This document shows, in pieces, positions 50,016 to 58,826 of a DNA stretch of 64,000 nucleotides (position 1 is its first letter; each line of letters opens with the position of its first letter). The notes beneath the pieces are model-generated. The model was not told where the DNA came from, did no database searches, and saw only the letters and a list, made by a program, of their open reading frames with translations. This stretch comes from Pseudomonas hormoni (GTDB taxonomy: Bacteria; Pseudomonadota; Gammaproteobacteria; Pseudomonadales; Pseudomonadaceae). A program made the position numbers and the translations under genes. The stretch lies in contig NZ_CP075566.1 of the NCBI RefSeq assembly GCF_018502625.1, forward strand, positions 1,493,001-1,557,000, written 5' to 3'.

Positions 50016-50699
50016 ATGCCGATCACGGCCGATATCCAGACCCTGGAGCCTGGCGCGTGGGTGGAGCTATTTGAGCTCGATGCCACGGTGCTGGGCGCCG
50101 AGCTGTACCGCTTCCACGGTTACCCGCAGCAGTCGTCGATCTTCTGGCAGGGCGAGGAGTATTCGCCGTGGCCGATCAAGGCCGAAGGCTTCGAGATGAC
50201 CGGGCAGGGCGCACAGCCAACACCGACACTGTCCGTGGGCAACGTCGGCGGCTTCATCACGGCTCTGGTCCTGTATTTCGAGGATCTGGTGGGCGCGAAG
50301 CTGATTCGACACCGCACGCTGGGCAAGTACCTGGACGGACAGCCTGAAGCGGATCCAGACGAAGAGCTGCCACCGGATATCTGGTACGTCGAGCGCAAGG
50401 CTGCGGAGGACAACGAAACGGTCCAGTTCGAACTGGCCACGGCATTGGACTTCGCCGGCGTGCAACTGCCGCGCCGGCAGATCGTGGCCAACGTCTGTTG
50501 GTGGCTGAGCTGCGGCGGTTACCGCGGTCCGTACTGCGGCTACAACGGGCCGCCGGTGGCTGATGAAAACGACATCATTGTCACCGACGCGTCCAAGGAC
50601 AAATGTGGCGGGCGCCTGACCAGCTGCAAGCTGCGCTTCGGCGAAAACAACCCTCTGCCGTACGGCTCATTCCCGGCCGCCGGCCTGATTCGGAACTGA
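50016..50699 (+). CDS. Minor tail protein L-like
   Basis: 227 residues. ITADIQTLEPGAWVELFELD, FHGYPQQSSIFWQGEEYSPW, and a C-terminal cysteine set NVCWWLSCGGYRGPYCGY plus KCGGRLTSCKLRFG that in lambda gpL binds an iron-sulfur cluster. Tail tip component. Preceded by a weak terminator and TTGAGGAAACACG. Confidence 0.92.
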   Translation: MPITADIQTLEPGAWVELFELDATVLGAELYRFHGYPQQSSIFWQGEEYSPWPIKAEGFEMTGQGAQPTPTLSVGNVGGFITALVLYFEDLVGAKLIRHRTLGKYLDGQPEADPDEELPPDIWYVERKAAEDNETVQFELATALDFAGVQLPRRQIVANVCWWLSCGGYRGPYCGYNGPPVADENDIIVTDASKDKCGGRLTSCKLRFGENNPLPYGSFPAAGLIRN

Positions 50700-50701
50700 C
50701 C

Positions 50702-51511
50702 ATGAACAAAGCAAATCGCGCTGCGATCGAGCGTCACGCCTTGGCCGAGTATCCGAAGGAATGTTGCGGGCTATTGGTGCGCGAGGGGCGCAAAGAAGTC
50801 TACGTCCCTTGCCGCAATACGGCTTCGACGCCCAGCGAGCATTTCAGGCTGGCACCGGAAGACTATGCCGCCGCCGAGGACCGTGGCCCGGTGCTGGCGG
50901 TCGTGCACAGTCACCCGGACTATCCGGCGGCGCCGAGCGAAGCCGACCGGGTTTCCTGCGAAGCATCCGGTCTGCCCTGGCACATTCTCGAAGTCAGGAA
51001 AAGTGAGGACGACCAGGTGCGCGCTGGTGAGCTGGTGAGCTTTACGCCCGTTGGCTACGAAGCCCCATTGATTGGCCGCAAGTTCGCCCACGGCGTGCAC
51101 GACTGCCTGAGCATCATCCTGGACTTCTACCGCCGCGAGATGGGCATCGAGCTCGGCAACTACGAGCGCGAGGATGGCTGGTGGGACAAGGGCGGTAATC
51201 TGTACCTGGAAAACCTGCCCGCCGCCGGCTTCGAGAAGGTCTCGAACCTGAAGCATGGGGACCTGGTGCTGATGCAGATCCGCTCGCCGGTGCCGAACCA
51301 TGCCGGGGTCTATCTGGAAACCGGAGTTCTGGAGACCGAGCCCGAGCATTACCCGGCACCTGGCTCGATCCTGCACCACCTCTATGGCCGAGACAGCAAA
51401 AGGGACACATACGGCGGGTACTGGGGCGAGGTCACCGTCAGCTACTGGCGGCACAAAGATGCACGATCAACTAAAGAAGCAGTAGAGCCGCGGGTCTCCA
51501 TTGGACGGTAA
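50702..51511 (+). CDS. Tail tip peptidase K-like (JAB + NlpC/P60)
   Basis: 269 residues from ATG 50702. The N-terminal JAB/MPN domain has VVHSHPDYPAAPSEADRVSC (about 65-85), a JAMM zinc motif; the C-terminal NlpC/P60 domain has HGVHDCLSIILDFYRREMGI (catalytic Cys about 143) and NHAGVYLETG. It probably digests peptidoglycan during DNA entry and aids tip assembly, as in lambda gpK. Confidence 0.92.
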   Translation: MNKANRAAIERHALAEYPKECCGLLVREGRKEVYVPCRNTASTPSEHFRLAPEDYAAAEDRGPVLAVVHSHPDYPAAPSEADRVSCEASGLPWHILEVRKSEDDQVRAGELVSFTPVGYEAPLIGRKFAHGVHDCLSIILDFYRREMGIELGNYEREDGWWDKGGNLYLENLPAAGFEKVSNLKHGDLVLMQIRSPVPNHAGVYLETGVLETEPEHYPAPGSILHHLYGRDSKRDTYGGYWGEVTVSYWRHKDARSTKEAVEPRVSIGR

Positions 51512-51601
51512 ACAGGGATGGAAAATGCGCCTAGGGATATCTCGGTATTTGCGAATGTCGTAGACTTCGGGGCTTTTCAGTACCAATCAAAGGAATGAGT
51601 C

Positions 51602-51913
51602 GTGGCAAGCAATCACACTATTAGCTGTCCACATTGTATGAACGAGGTGCCTTGGGGCGCTCACGTATGCAGGGGTTGTCAGGCTGAAATTCGTTACGGC
51701 ACTCCACAGGGTGTTGCTGTGTTTTTCCTAATTCTTTGTGTCATTGCTGGATGGTGGGGAGCCAAACTGGTTCATGCCTTCATTTCGACTAACTCGACAT
51801 TGTTGTGGATCGTCTTCGGTGCCGTTTTCCTGCTGTGTGGGCTTGGATCTAGAAAAATTTGCAAGCGGTTCTATGACGGCAAAACGGTTTTTCGGCGTTT
51901 CTATCGAAAGTAG
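51602..51913 (+). CDS. Zinc-ribbon membrane protein (moron)
   Basis: 103 residues from GTG 51602 (AAGGAA upstream). N-terminal zinc ribbon CPHCMNEV and CRGC, then two transmembrane helices (VAVFFLILCVIAGWWGAKL, LLWIVFGAVFLLCGLGS) and a basic tail. Lies between K and I genes and is followed by a terminator at 51935-51957. Unknown function; superinfection exclusion is possible for a membrane moron. Confidence 0.65.
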   Translation: MASNHTISCPHCMNEVPWGAHVCRGCQAEIRYGTPQGVAVFFLILCVIAGWWGAKLVHAFISTNSTLLWIVFGAVFLLCGLGSRKICKRFYDGKTVFRRFYRK

Positions 51914-51934
51914 ATTTACTGCAACGACTAGCCC

Positions 51935-51957
51935 AGCCCGCGCTGGGCTTTTTGCAT
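51935..51957 (+). terminator. Terminator after the membrane moron
   Basis: AGCCCAGC CCG CGCTGGGCT then TTTTT. Confidence 0.8.
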
Positions 51958-52017
51958 CTGGCGAGTGGTATTCTGCGAGCTAACGCGCTTGTAGCGCACC
52001 AAGCGAAAGGATTTCCT

Positions 52018-52260
52018 GTGAAAGTCGAAGAGCTCATCGAAAAACTGCAGACGCTCGATCCAAGTCTTGAAGTACTAGTGACGAGCGAAGACGCTGATGT
52101 GGTGACCCCCGGATACTTGGTGCGGCCATTCGAGATTTACGATGTATCGGCATTCAACGTGGAATTGAGCCGCGATGATGCGCGCCGACCCCAGCTCGCA
52201 GCTGCGACAGAAGGAGAAGGGCGGAAGTTTGCAATTATCGAGATCAGCTCTAACTTGTGA
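52018..52260 (+). CDS. Hypothetical moron
   Basis: 80 residues from GTG 52018 (AAAGGA 7 bases upstream). VKVEELIEKLQTLDPSLEVL, VTSEDADVVTPGYLVRPFEI. A small alpha/beta protein, seemingly related to short phage proteins of similar start; function unknown. Confidence 0.6.
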   Translation: MKVEELIEKLQTLDPSLEVLVTSEDADVVTPGYLVRPFEIYDVSAFNVELSRDDARRPQLAAATEGEGRKFAIIEISSNL

Positions 52261-52269
52261 CGGAGCACT

Positions 52270-52545
52270 TCAGACCAGGCTTTGGCTCTCTGATTGAGCA
52301 GTCTGCGGATCCAGCATCTCAAGAAGCATCTGGTCGTGTGACGCCCGTGTTGCCTTATAGAACATGCACCGATCTAGAAGGACCCGTTTCATGCTCCGGG
52401 CTGACGCAAGGTGTCTGGGCTCGACAGAGATCGTCACGGTCTTGCCGCTCCGGGTATCGGTCACTTCTAGGTGGTAGCGCCCAATCAAACCGTCGTCTCG
52501 TTTGGTGTGGCCGAGGCATTTGAAGGTGAGAGAGGTATCTGTCAT
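52270..52545 (-). CDS. Hypothetical moron
   Basis: 91 residues from ATG 52545 with GGAG 6 bases upstream. DTSLTFKCLGHTKRDDGLIG, TISVEPRHLASARSMKRVLL. Basic, likely nucleic-acid related but no motif. Antisense to the late transcript, convergent with the gene at 52018. Confidence 0.6.
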   Translation of the reverse strand: MTDTSLTFKCLGHTKRDDGLIGRYHLEVTDTRSGKTVTISVEPRHLASARSMKRVLLDRCMFYKATRASHDQMLLEMLDPQTAQSESQSLV

Positions 52546-52669
52546 TCAGGTCTCCGAGGTAGGTTGGTTCCGATTAACGCGAATTTATATGAAGTCCAGC
52601 GAATGCTGGACTTTTTCGTTTCTGCCCGCCGAATGCTATCGTCTGCCGATCTCACAAGGAGCGGTATCT

Positions 52670-53020
52670 ATGCGGATTTTGATGGGGGCGTTGGTGGTGG
52701 CGTTGTTGGCGGGTTGCACAACACCCTCCGATTTGATGGCTGGCAAGCCAGTGAGCAATCACACAACAACCAAGTCACCGAAGGATGTAGCTCTTTGCGT
52801 ATATCCGGCTTGGCAAGATTATCGTTCAACCTCTGTCATGAGTGAGACGACAACCGGCTACCGCATAGTTGCAGGTACGGACACAGGTCAGACCGACGAC
52901 GTACTCAGCATCGAGGCGTCCGATCAGGGTAGCGGGAGCTTGGTAAGACACTATCAGCGAGCGTCATGGTCGCAGGTTGGTCGAGGCGGACTTTCCGCTG
53001 CGCTGAATAGATGCTTGTAA
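52670..53020 (+). CDS. Lipoprotein moron, candidate superinfection exclusion
   Basis: 116 residues from ATG 52670 (AAGGAG 8 bases upstream). A lipoprotein signal MRILMGALVVALLAGC (Cys16 as lipid site) with Thr/Ser-rich start of the mature part and no Asp at +2, so outer membrane sorting is expected. Terminator at 53037 follows. Phage lipoproteins of this size often block receptor use by other phages; that is inference. Confidence 0.7.
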   Translation: MRILMGALVVALLAGCTTPSDLMAGKPVSNHTTTKSPKDVALCVYPAWQDYRSTSVMSETTTGYRIVAGTDTGQTDDVLSIEASDQGSGSLVRHYQRASWSQVGRGGLSAALNRCL

Positions 53021-53036
53021 CACCCGTTTTCTACTG

Positions 53037-53057
53037 CCGCCCACGGGCGGTTTTTTT
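53037..53057 (+). terminator. Terminator before the I-like gene
   Basis: CCGCC CAC GGGCGG then TTTTTTT, followed by ACGCCTGGAGAAAAT before ATG 53073. Confidence 0.8.
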
Positions 53058-53072
53058 ACGCCTGGAGAAAAT

Positions 53073-53660
53073 ATGTCGTACGGCAACTCACAAGAAAAAA
53101 TGCAAACAGTTTTCCTGTCGGGCTCTCTTGGTCGCCTGTTTGGTCGTGAGCATCGCCTGACTACCTCGGGTGGTTTTCGCGACATCATGGGTTACTTCAA
53201 ATCGCAGTTCCCTGGGTTTGAAAAGTACATGATGGAAAGTTCCAGCAAGGGGCTTCGGTTCGCCATTTTTAATGGAAAGGAAAATATTTCTGAGGATGAC
53301 CTGGATAAACCCACGGGGCGCAAAATCATCCGTATTGTTCCAGTTATTGCGGGCTCGAAACGCGCTGGCCTCCTTCAGACAATCGTGGGTGTTGTGTTGA
53401 TTGCCGCTTCTTTCATTCCTGGCTTTCAGGCATTGCTGCCGGTCGGTATCGGCTTGGCAGCTGGAGGTGCAATTCAAATGCTCAGTCCGCAAGCCAAAGG
53501 ACTCGGCACTCAAGACTCCCCAAATAACCGACCCAGCTACAGCTTCAACGGCGCCGTAAACACCAGCGTCCAAGGCGGCTGCGTGCCGCTGCTCTACGGT
53601 CGGATGATTGTCGGCAGCGCGGTGATCAGCGCCGGGATCTACTCCGAAGACCAGATGTAG
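53073..53660 (+). CDS. Tail assembly protein I-like
   Basis: 195 residues. VFLSGSLGRLFGREHRLTTS, two close hydrophobic helices near 105-140 (AGLLQTIVGVVLIAASFIPG, QALLPVGIGLAAGGAIQML) and the C-terminal SFNGAVNTSVQGGCVPLLYG that marks lambda gpI family members. Acts with K and J in tip assembly. Confidence 0.9.
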   Translation: MSYGNSQEKMQTVFLSGSLGRLFGREHRLTTSGGFRDIMGYFKSQFPGFEKYMMESSSKGLRFAIFNGKENISEDDLDKPTGRKIIRIVPVIAGSKRAGLLQTIVGVVLIAASFIPGFQALLPVGIGLAAGGAIQMLSPQAKGLGTQDSPNNRPSYSFNGAVNTSVQGGCVPLLYGRMIVGSAVISAGIYSEDQM

Positions 53661-53679
53661 CCCGTACCCCGCCAGCAGG

Positions 53680-53703
53680 CCCGCCATGAGCGGGTTTTTT
53701 TTC
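53680..53703 (+). terminator. Terminator before the J-like gene
   Basis: CCCGC CATGA GCGGG then eight T, followed by CGCCTGAAGGAAAGCC before ATG 53719. Confidence 0.8.
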
Positions 53704-53718
53704 GCCTGAAGGAAAGCC

Positions 53719-56700
53719 ATGACCAATCTCGCAATCACCGGCCGCAAGGGCGGCGAGTCGAAGCCGCGTCCGTCTGTTGAGGCGCCCGACAGCCTTCAAA
53801 GCATCGCCTACGCCCGTATTTTGGATTTGGTAAGTGAGGGTGAGATCCGCGGATTGGCCAGCGGTATGCGCTCGGTTTTTCTCGACGAAACCCAACTGGC
53901 GAATGCTGACGGCAGCATTAACTTCAGCGGCGTGACGCTCGACGCTCGCACTGGCAGCCAAGATCAAACGCACATCGCCGGCTTTCCTGCTGTTGAAAGT
54001 GAAACTGCTATTGGGGTCGAACTGACTATCAGCCAGCCGTGGGTGCGGTCCGTAAGCAACCTGCAGTTGTCGGCAGTCCGTATCAGGCTTTCCACCCCGC
54101 GCCTGGCTCAGACCAATACATCAAACGGCGACACTGGCGGCTTCACCGTCGCCTATCGGATTGACTTGTCGACTGACGGCGGCCCGTTCGTTCCCATCCT
54201 GTCTCCAGCGTTCACTGGCAAAACCTCAACGAAGTACGAAAGGTCCCACCGCATTGACCTTCCCGAGGCCAGTAGCGGCTGGACAGTGCGTGTTGTTCGT
54301 CTGACTCCGAACTCCACCAGTGGCGCGATTGCAGACACCACCAACGTCGAAGCCATCACAGAGGTCATCGACGCGAAACTGCGTTACCCGGGTTCTGCCC
54401 TTATTGGCCTGCAATTCGACGCCTCGCAGTTTCAGTCGATTCCTTCTCGGTCGTTTGACCTGTTTGGTCGGATCATCAGGGTGCCGAGCAACTACGACCC
54501 AGAGATCCGGGTTTACACCGGTATTTGGGACGGCAGCTTCAAGAATGCATGGACTGATAACCCTGCATGGATCTTCTACGACCTGTTGCTCCACTTCCGT
54601 TATGGCCTTGGTCACCTGCTGAACGCTGGCCAGGTCGACAAGTGGGAACTGTATCGGATCGGCCAGTATTGCGATCAACCCGTGCCTGATGGGAAGGGCG
54701 GCACTGAACCGCGATTCACCTGCAACCTGTATCTATCGGTACGAGCCGATGCGCTGAAGGTGCTACAGGATCTGGCCACCACCTTCCGAGGCATGGCTTA
54801 TTGGGCGGCCGGCTCTGTCATGGCCGTGGCCGACATTCCTGAAGACCCGGTGTTCACTTATTCAAACGCCAACGTGATCGAGGGCAAGTTCAAATACACC
54901 GGCTCGGCCAAAAAATCTCGCTATACCGTCGCACTGGTGAGCTGGAACGACCCAGCAGATTTTTATCGGCAGAAGGTGGAGTATGTCGACGACCAAGCTG
55001 GGATCACTCGCTACGGCATTCAGCAAACAGACATCACTGCCACTGGTTGCACCTCGCAAGCCCAAGCCCATCGCATCGGCAAGTGGGCGTTGCTCACCAA
55101 CCGCCTGGAAACTGAGAGCGTGGATTTTTCCGTCGGCTTGGACGGGACCTTGGCCAGGCCGGGCCAAATCATTCGAGTGGCCGACAATGACCGGGCAGGG
55201 CGCCGCATCGGTGGCCGACTGCGTTCGTCGACGCTCGACACCCTGGTCCTCGATGCTGACGTGACGGCCTACCCGGGCGACACCATCACGCTGATTATGC
55301 CCAACGGCAAAGCGGTATCTCGCATCATCAAGTCTTCTGGCTATCCGCTGACATGGGACAGCACCGGCATTACCTGGGATAACGGAAATGTCACCTTTGA
55401 CACCACGGGCTTTCCGTCCGAAGTGCAACAGGTTGTGCTGACCGAAGACCTTGACGACCTGCCGCCGCGCCATTCGATGTGGGCGATTGACTCGCCGACC
55501 CTGGCTGTTCAGCAGTTCCGCGTCATGTCCGTCGCGGAAGACTTCTCGGACTCTGAAATCAAATTCACGATCAGCGCGGTCCGCCACAACTCCAGCAAAT
55601 ATGGCGCCATCGATAATGGCACCCGCATTGAGCGGCCACCGATCACGGTCATTCCGCCGAGCGTGCAGCGCCCACCATCGACAGTCACCGTCAGCAATGA
55701 CCACTTTGTCGACCAGGGCAGCGCGATCAGCGTGATGACCATCGAGTGGGATCGGCCGCCAAGCGCGATCGCCTTCGAGGTTTACTGGCGCAAGAACGAT
55801 GGGGACTGGATCTTTGCGGGGCGCACCGGCACCACCTCGATCGATGTAAGCGGGATTTACGCCGGTCGCTACGTGGCCAAGGTCCGGGCGATCAACTCGC
55901 TCGACATCGGCTCGGTGTTCGCGACTTCCGCGGAGACGGTGCTGAACGGCAAGACCACGCCGCCGCCAGTGGTTTCATCGTTCACCGCCGAGTCGATTGT
56001 GTTCGGCATCAAGCTCAAGTGGGGCATCCCACAGGAATTGAGCACGGCCGACCTGCAGCGCACCGAGATCTGGTACAGCGAAACAAACCAGATCGCCGAG
56101 GCCTTCAAGTTTGGGGATTACGCGTATCCGCAGACCGACCTGACGATTATGGGGCTGGCTTCAGGCAAAACGTTCTTTTTCTGGGCTCGCCTGGTGGATC
56201 GAATCGGCAACGTCGGGGCGTTCTTTGGTCCGGTGTTTGGTCAGTCCTCTGCGGATGCCGGCCCGATTCTGGACTATCTGAATGACCAGATTACCGAAAC
56301 GCAATTGAGCCAGCACCTTCTGGAGAAGATCGATTCCGGGGGAGGGGCGTCGATTGAGATTGAGGCCATGAAAAGCGAGCTGGCCGCGATGTACAGCATC
56401 AAGACTCAGCTCACCGTTGATGGAAAGCCTTTCCTGGCTGGCATCGGTGTAGGCGTGGAGAACGACGAGGGGATCATCACCAGCCAGGTACTGATCGCAG
56501 CCAGTCGGTTTGCGATCGTCGATCCAAATGCGTCAGAAATCTTCTATCCGTTCGTGGTCCAGAACAACACTGCCTACATCAAAGCGGCGTTCATCGAGGA
56601 CGGATCCATCACGAACGCGAAGATTGGCAACGTCATTCAATCGACCGATTACGTGGAAAATACCAAAGGCTGGCAGCTCGATAAGAGTGGCACCTTGAAG

Positions 56701-56808
56701 TTCAACGGCACCGGTGTCGGGTACAGGTTGAAGCTCAACAACCAGGGCTTTTACCTCACCGATACGACAACCAACGTTGTGGTGGTGGAATTGGGGGTGT
56801 TGAGTTGA
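53719..56808 (+). CDS. Central tail tip/host specificity protein J-like
   Basis: 1029 residues. N-terminal SLQSIAYARILDLVSEGEIR, WDGSFKNAWTDNPAWIFYDL, RYGLGHLLNAGQVDKWELYR and TFRGMAYWAAGSVMAVADIP are the conserved J core; fibronectin III domains lie near 650-850 (SAISVMTIEWDRPPSAIAF); the C-terminal DUF1983-like region (ITSQVLIAASRFAIVDPNAS) is receptor-facing. It determines adsorption. TTGA overlap with the next gene. Confidence 0.93.
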   Translation: MTNLAITGRKGGESKPRPSVEAPDSLQSIAYARILDLVSEGEIRGLASGMRSVFLDETQLANADGSINFSGVTLDARTGSQDQTHIAGFPAVESETAIGVELTISQPWVRSVSNLQLSAVRIRLSTPRLAQTNTSNGDTGGFTVAYRIDLSTDGGPFVPILSPAFTGKTSTKYERSHRIDLPEASSGWTVRVVRLTPNSTSGAIADTTNVEAITEVIDAKLRYPGSALIGLQFDASQFQSIPSRSFDLFGRIIRVPSNYDPEIRVYTGIWDGSFKNAWTDNPAWIFYDLLLHFRYGLGHLLNAGQVDKWELYRIGQYCDQPVPDGKGGTEPRFTCNLYLSVRADALKVLQDLATTFRGMAYWAAGSVMAVADIPEDPVFTYSNANVIEGKFKYTGSAKKSRYTVALVSWNDPADFYRQKVEYVDDQAGITRYGIQQTDITATGCTSQAQAHRIGKWALLTNRLETESVDFSVGLDGTLARPGQIIRVADNDRAGRRIGGRLRSSTLDTLVLDADVTAYPGDTITLIMPNGKAVSRIIKSSGYPLTWDSTGITWDNGNVTFDTTGFPSEVQQVVLTEDLDDLPPRHSMWAIDSPTLAVQQFRVMSVAEDFSDSEIKFTISAVRHNSSKYGAIDNGTRIERPPITVIPPSVQRPPSTVTVSNDHFVDQGSAISVMTIEWDRPPSAIAFEVYWRKNDGDWIFAGRTGTTSIDVSGIYAGRYVAKVRAINSLDIGSVFATSAETVLNGKTTPPPVVSSFTAESIVFGIKLKWGIPQELSTADLQRTEIWYSETNQIAEAFKFGDYAYPQTDLTIMGLASGKTFFFWARLVDRIGNVGAFFGPVFGQSSADAGPILDYLNDQITETQLSQHLLEKIDSGGGASIEIEAMKSELAAMYSIKTQLTVDGKPFLAGIGVGVENDEGIITSQVLIAASRFAIVDPNASEIFYPFVVQNNTAYIKAAFIEDGSITNAKIGNVIQSTDYVENTKGWQLDKSGTLKFNGTGVGYRLKLNNQGFYLTDTTTNVVVVELGVLS

Positions 56809-57101
56809 CTGTCGGGCTGAGGATCAGGGACAGGGTTACGGGCGTCGTAACCCTTGAGATCACCGATAGGATTACTCGCATCATCGGCCGCGTTTACACG
56901 GGGGCAGGTCCGGGTGGCATCAGCATTCCCGAGTTTGGAGATGGCACCGGATGGGCTATTCCGCTGGTGATTGAACAGGCCGCGATCAGACCTACGCCCG
57001 CGCCATTGATCGTCACATCATTGTCAGGCTTGTCGTGGTCATTCCCCGGAACCGGCACAGGAAATCTACCGGTCGGCTGCTGGATTACTTACGGGGTTTA
57101 G
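56805..57101 (+). CDS. Small tail tip-associated protein
   Basis: 98 residues from TTG 56805 overlapping the J stop. LTVGLRIRDRVTGVVTLEIT, VIEQAAIRPTPAPLIVTSLS. Beta-rich. Coupled to J-like gene, so likely part of the tip or fibre. The TTG start is chosen from position alone. Confidence 0.55.
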   Translation: MTVGLRIRDRVTGVVTLEITDRITRIIGRVYTGAGPGGISIPEFGDGTGWAIPLVIEQAAIRPTPAPLIVTSLSGLSWSFPGTGTGNLPVGCWITYGV

Positions 57102-57104
57102 TAA

Positions 57105-57794
57105 ATGGCAAATGCAGGATTCAGGGTAAAAGGGGCGCTTGGGACAGCTCAAATCGACTCCAACTACAGAAACTTCGAGCTTGTAGCGTCAGGGACCATT
57201 TACTTGACTTCAGGCGGGACCGAGGGGCGCTACGCGGACTTCTCGTTGCCATCTGGCGAGCTGTTCCCCGTGGTGGCTCTGGCCGGTGCTTATTCTTGCT
57301 GGTCCGTAATGATCAGCGATACGGTGTGCAGGGTTTACGCCATCGTGTCCGGAGGTATATCCCCGCCCATAAACTATTACGTTTTCGGCACCCCCAAACC
57401 AACCAGTAGCGGCACGAGCGGAATCATAGGGTTGCGGGTGCGTAATCCGGCCACCGGAAACATCGCCTACAGCTCCGAACGCAAGTACATGAAGATTTTA
57501 GACAGGAGGTCTGGAACCCTCGGCCGTAGAGAAGTTATCAGCGGCGGCGTGAGCGGAAAGACTATCGCTGTGGCCGTTCAGATGCGGCCTTACTTTTGGC
57601 TGAGGAGAACCGTAAGCCAGGGGCAGCCAGTTGTCACAGTCGTGGTAGAGGGGGGCAGAGGGATATGCTCAGGCGGTTCATGGCAGTACACGCTGGACAC
57701 CATAAACGCATCATCCACGCCTGGCACTCAGCCAACTCTTTCGTATGAGTTTTATAACTACAGCTTTCTAATCCTGGACGTAACCGGTTACTGA
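57105..57794 (+). CDS. Tail tip/fibre-associated protein
   Basis: 229 residues, 3 bases after the previous stop. ANAGFRVKGALGTAQIDSNY, FELVASGTIYLTSGGTEGRY, later YSSERKYMKILDRRSGTLGR. All-beta appearance, C-terminal end ILDVTGY. Similar short beta proteins follow J in Pseudomonas siphoviruses; exact role unknown. Confidence 0.65.
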   Translation: MANAGFRVKGALGTAQIDSNYRNFELVASGTIYLTSGGTEGRYADFSLPSGELFPVVALAGAYSCWSVMISDTVCRVYAIVSGGISPPINYYVFGTPKPTSSGTSGIIGLRVRNPATGNIAYSSERKYMKILDRRSGTLGRREVISGGVSGKTIAVAVQMRPYFWLRRTVSQGQPVVTVVVEGGRGICSGGSWQYTLDTINASSTPGTQPTLSYEFYNYSFLILDVTGY

Positions 57795-57830
57795 TCGAGG
57801 TCTTGACCCCAACCATCCTGATTACTGCCA

Positions 57831-57852
57831 CCCGCCATCGAGCGGGTATTTT
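57831..57852 (+). terminator. Terminator before the endolysin gene
   Basis: CCCGC CATCGA GCGGG TA then TTTTTTT, followed by GCCTGGAGAAAAGTT before ATG 57871. Confidence 0.8.
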
Positions 57853-57870
57853 TTTGCCTGGAGAAAAGTT

Positions 57871-58296
57871 ATGCCTGTGATTGAAAAGGACCGCGACATT
57901 CTCGCCCGCACGTTGTGGGGCGAGGCACGCGGCGAAAGTACGGCCGGCCAGATCGCCGTGGCCTGGACTGTTCGCAACCGTGTGGAGGATGGCAAGGCTA
58001 CATCTTGGTGGGGCGAGGGCTACGCCGGCGTGTGCCAGAAGCCATTTCAGTTCAGTTGTTGGAACAAGAGCGACCCGAACTATGCCTTCCTGATCGGCAT
58101 AAAGCGGATCCCGTTCCGCGAACTTTCGCAAGCGCGGATCGCCGCTGACCAGGTGATTGACGGAAAGGTGCCAGATCCGACCGGAGGCGCCACGCATTAC
58201 TACGCCACTGCGATGCCGAAGGCGCCGATCTGGGCGAGGGACGCCAAGCAAACGTTGAAGATTGGTGGCCACATCTTCTTCAAGGATGTGCCGTGA
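57871..58296 (+). CDS. Endolysin, cell-wall hydrolase (Hydrolase_2/SleB-like)
   Basis: 141 residues. ILARTLWGEARGESTAGQIA carries the catalytic Glu of the family; AWTVRNRVEDG, FQFSCWNKSDPNYAF and PTGGATHYYATAMPKAPIWA follow. It degrades peptidoglycan glycan strands. No signal peptide, so it needs the holin encoded at 31046. Overlaps the Rz-like gene by 4 bases. Confidence 0.92.
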   Translation: MPVIEKDRDILARTLWGEARGESTAGQIAVAWTVRNRVEDGKATSWWGEGYAGVCQKPFQFSCWNKSDPNYAFLIGIKRIPFRELSQARIAADQVIDGKVPDPTGGATHYYATAMPKAPIWARDAKQTLKIGGHIFFKDVP

Positions 58297-58826
58297 TGAC
58301 GCCGGCGCAAAAGCTGATAGCTCTGCTGGTGTTGATTGTGTTGTTGATGGGCGGAAGTGCGGCGGGAGCATGGAAGGTGCAAGGTTGGCGCTACGGTCAG
58401 CAGTTGGCCGAGCAAAGTCGCCTGCACGCCGATGACCTGTCGGCCATCAGCAGCGGCGCCGCTGCCCAGGTCCGCGCTGATCAAGATAAGCGGCTTGCGC
58501 TCGAGCAGCGCCTGTCGGTCAGTGACCAAACCCACCACAAGGAACTGAGCGATGCTCAAACCAACCAGGCTCGCCTGCGCGATCGCCTTGCCACTTCTGA
58601 TTTGCGGTTGTCAGTCCTTCTCGACGCCACGGATCCAGCCAGTGGCTGTTCAGTGTCAACCGGTACCGAAGCCGTCGGCGTGGTTCATGGAGGAGCGCGC
58701 GCCCCACTTGACCCAGCGCATGCTCAACGAATTGTCGCCATTACCGACGCCGGTGATCAGGGACTGATTGCGCTAAAGGCGTGCCAGGCATACATCAGGG
58801 AGATTGTCGCTCCCGCTTCTCTATGA
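58293..58826 (+). CDS. Rz-like inner-membrane spanin
   Basis: 177 residues. N-terminal transmembrane helix (KLIALLVLIVLLMGGSAAGA), then a periplasmic coiled coil (residues 35-115) and a C-terminal DAGDQGLIALKACQAYIREI typical of Rz. With Rz1 it fuses inner and outer membranes at lysis. ATGA overlap with the endolysin gene. Confidence 0.9.
   Translation: MMTPAQKLIALLVLIVLLMGGSAAGAWKVQGWRYGQQLAEQSRLHADDLSAISSGAAAQVRADQDKRLALEQRLSVSDQTHHKELSDAQTNQARLRDRLATSDLRLSVLLDATDPASGCSVSTGTEAVGVVHGGARAPLDPAHAQRIVAITDAGDQGLIALKACQAYIREIVAPASL
58552..58767 (+). CDS. Rz1-like outer-membrane spanin lipoprotein, embedded in Rz
   Basis: 71 residues in the +1 frame inside the Rz gene. Lipobox ICGC with lipidated Cys20 after MLKPTRLACAIALPLLI, and a proline-containing mature part (PRIQPVAVQCQPVPKPSAWF). 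Fully embedded Rz1 genes are a known spanin layout. Confidence 0.9.
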   Translation: MLKPTRLACAIALPLLICGCQSFSTPRIQPVAVQCQPVPKPSAWFMEERAPHLTQRMLNELSPLPTPVIRD

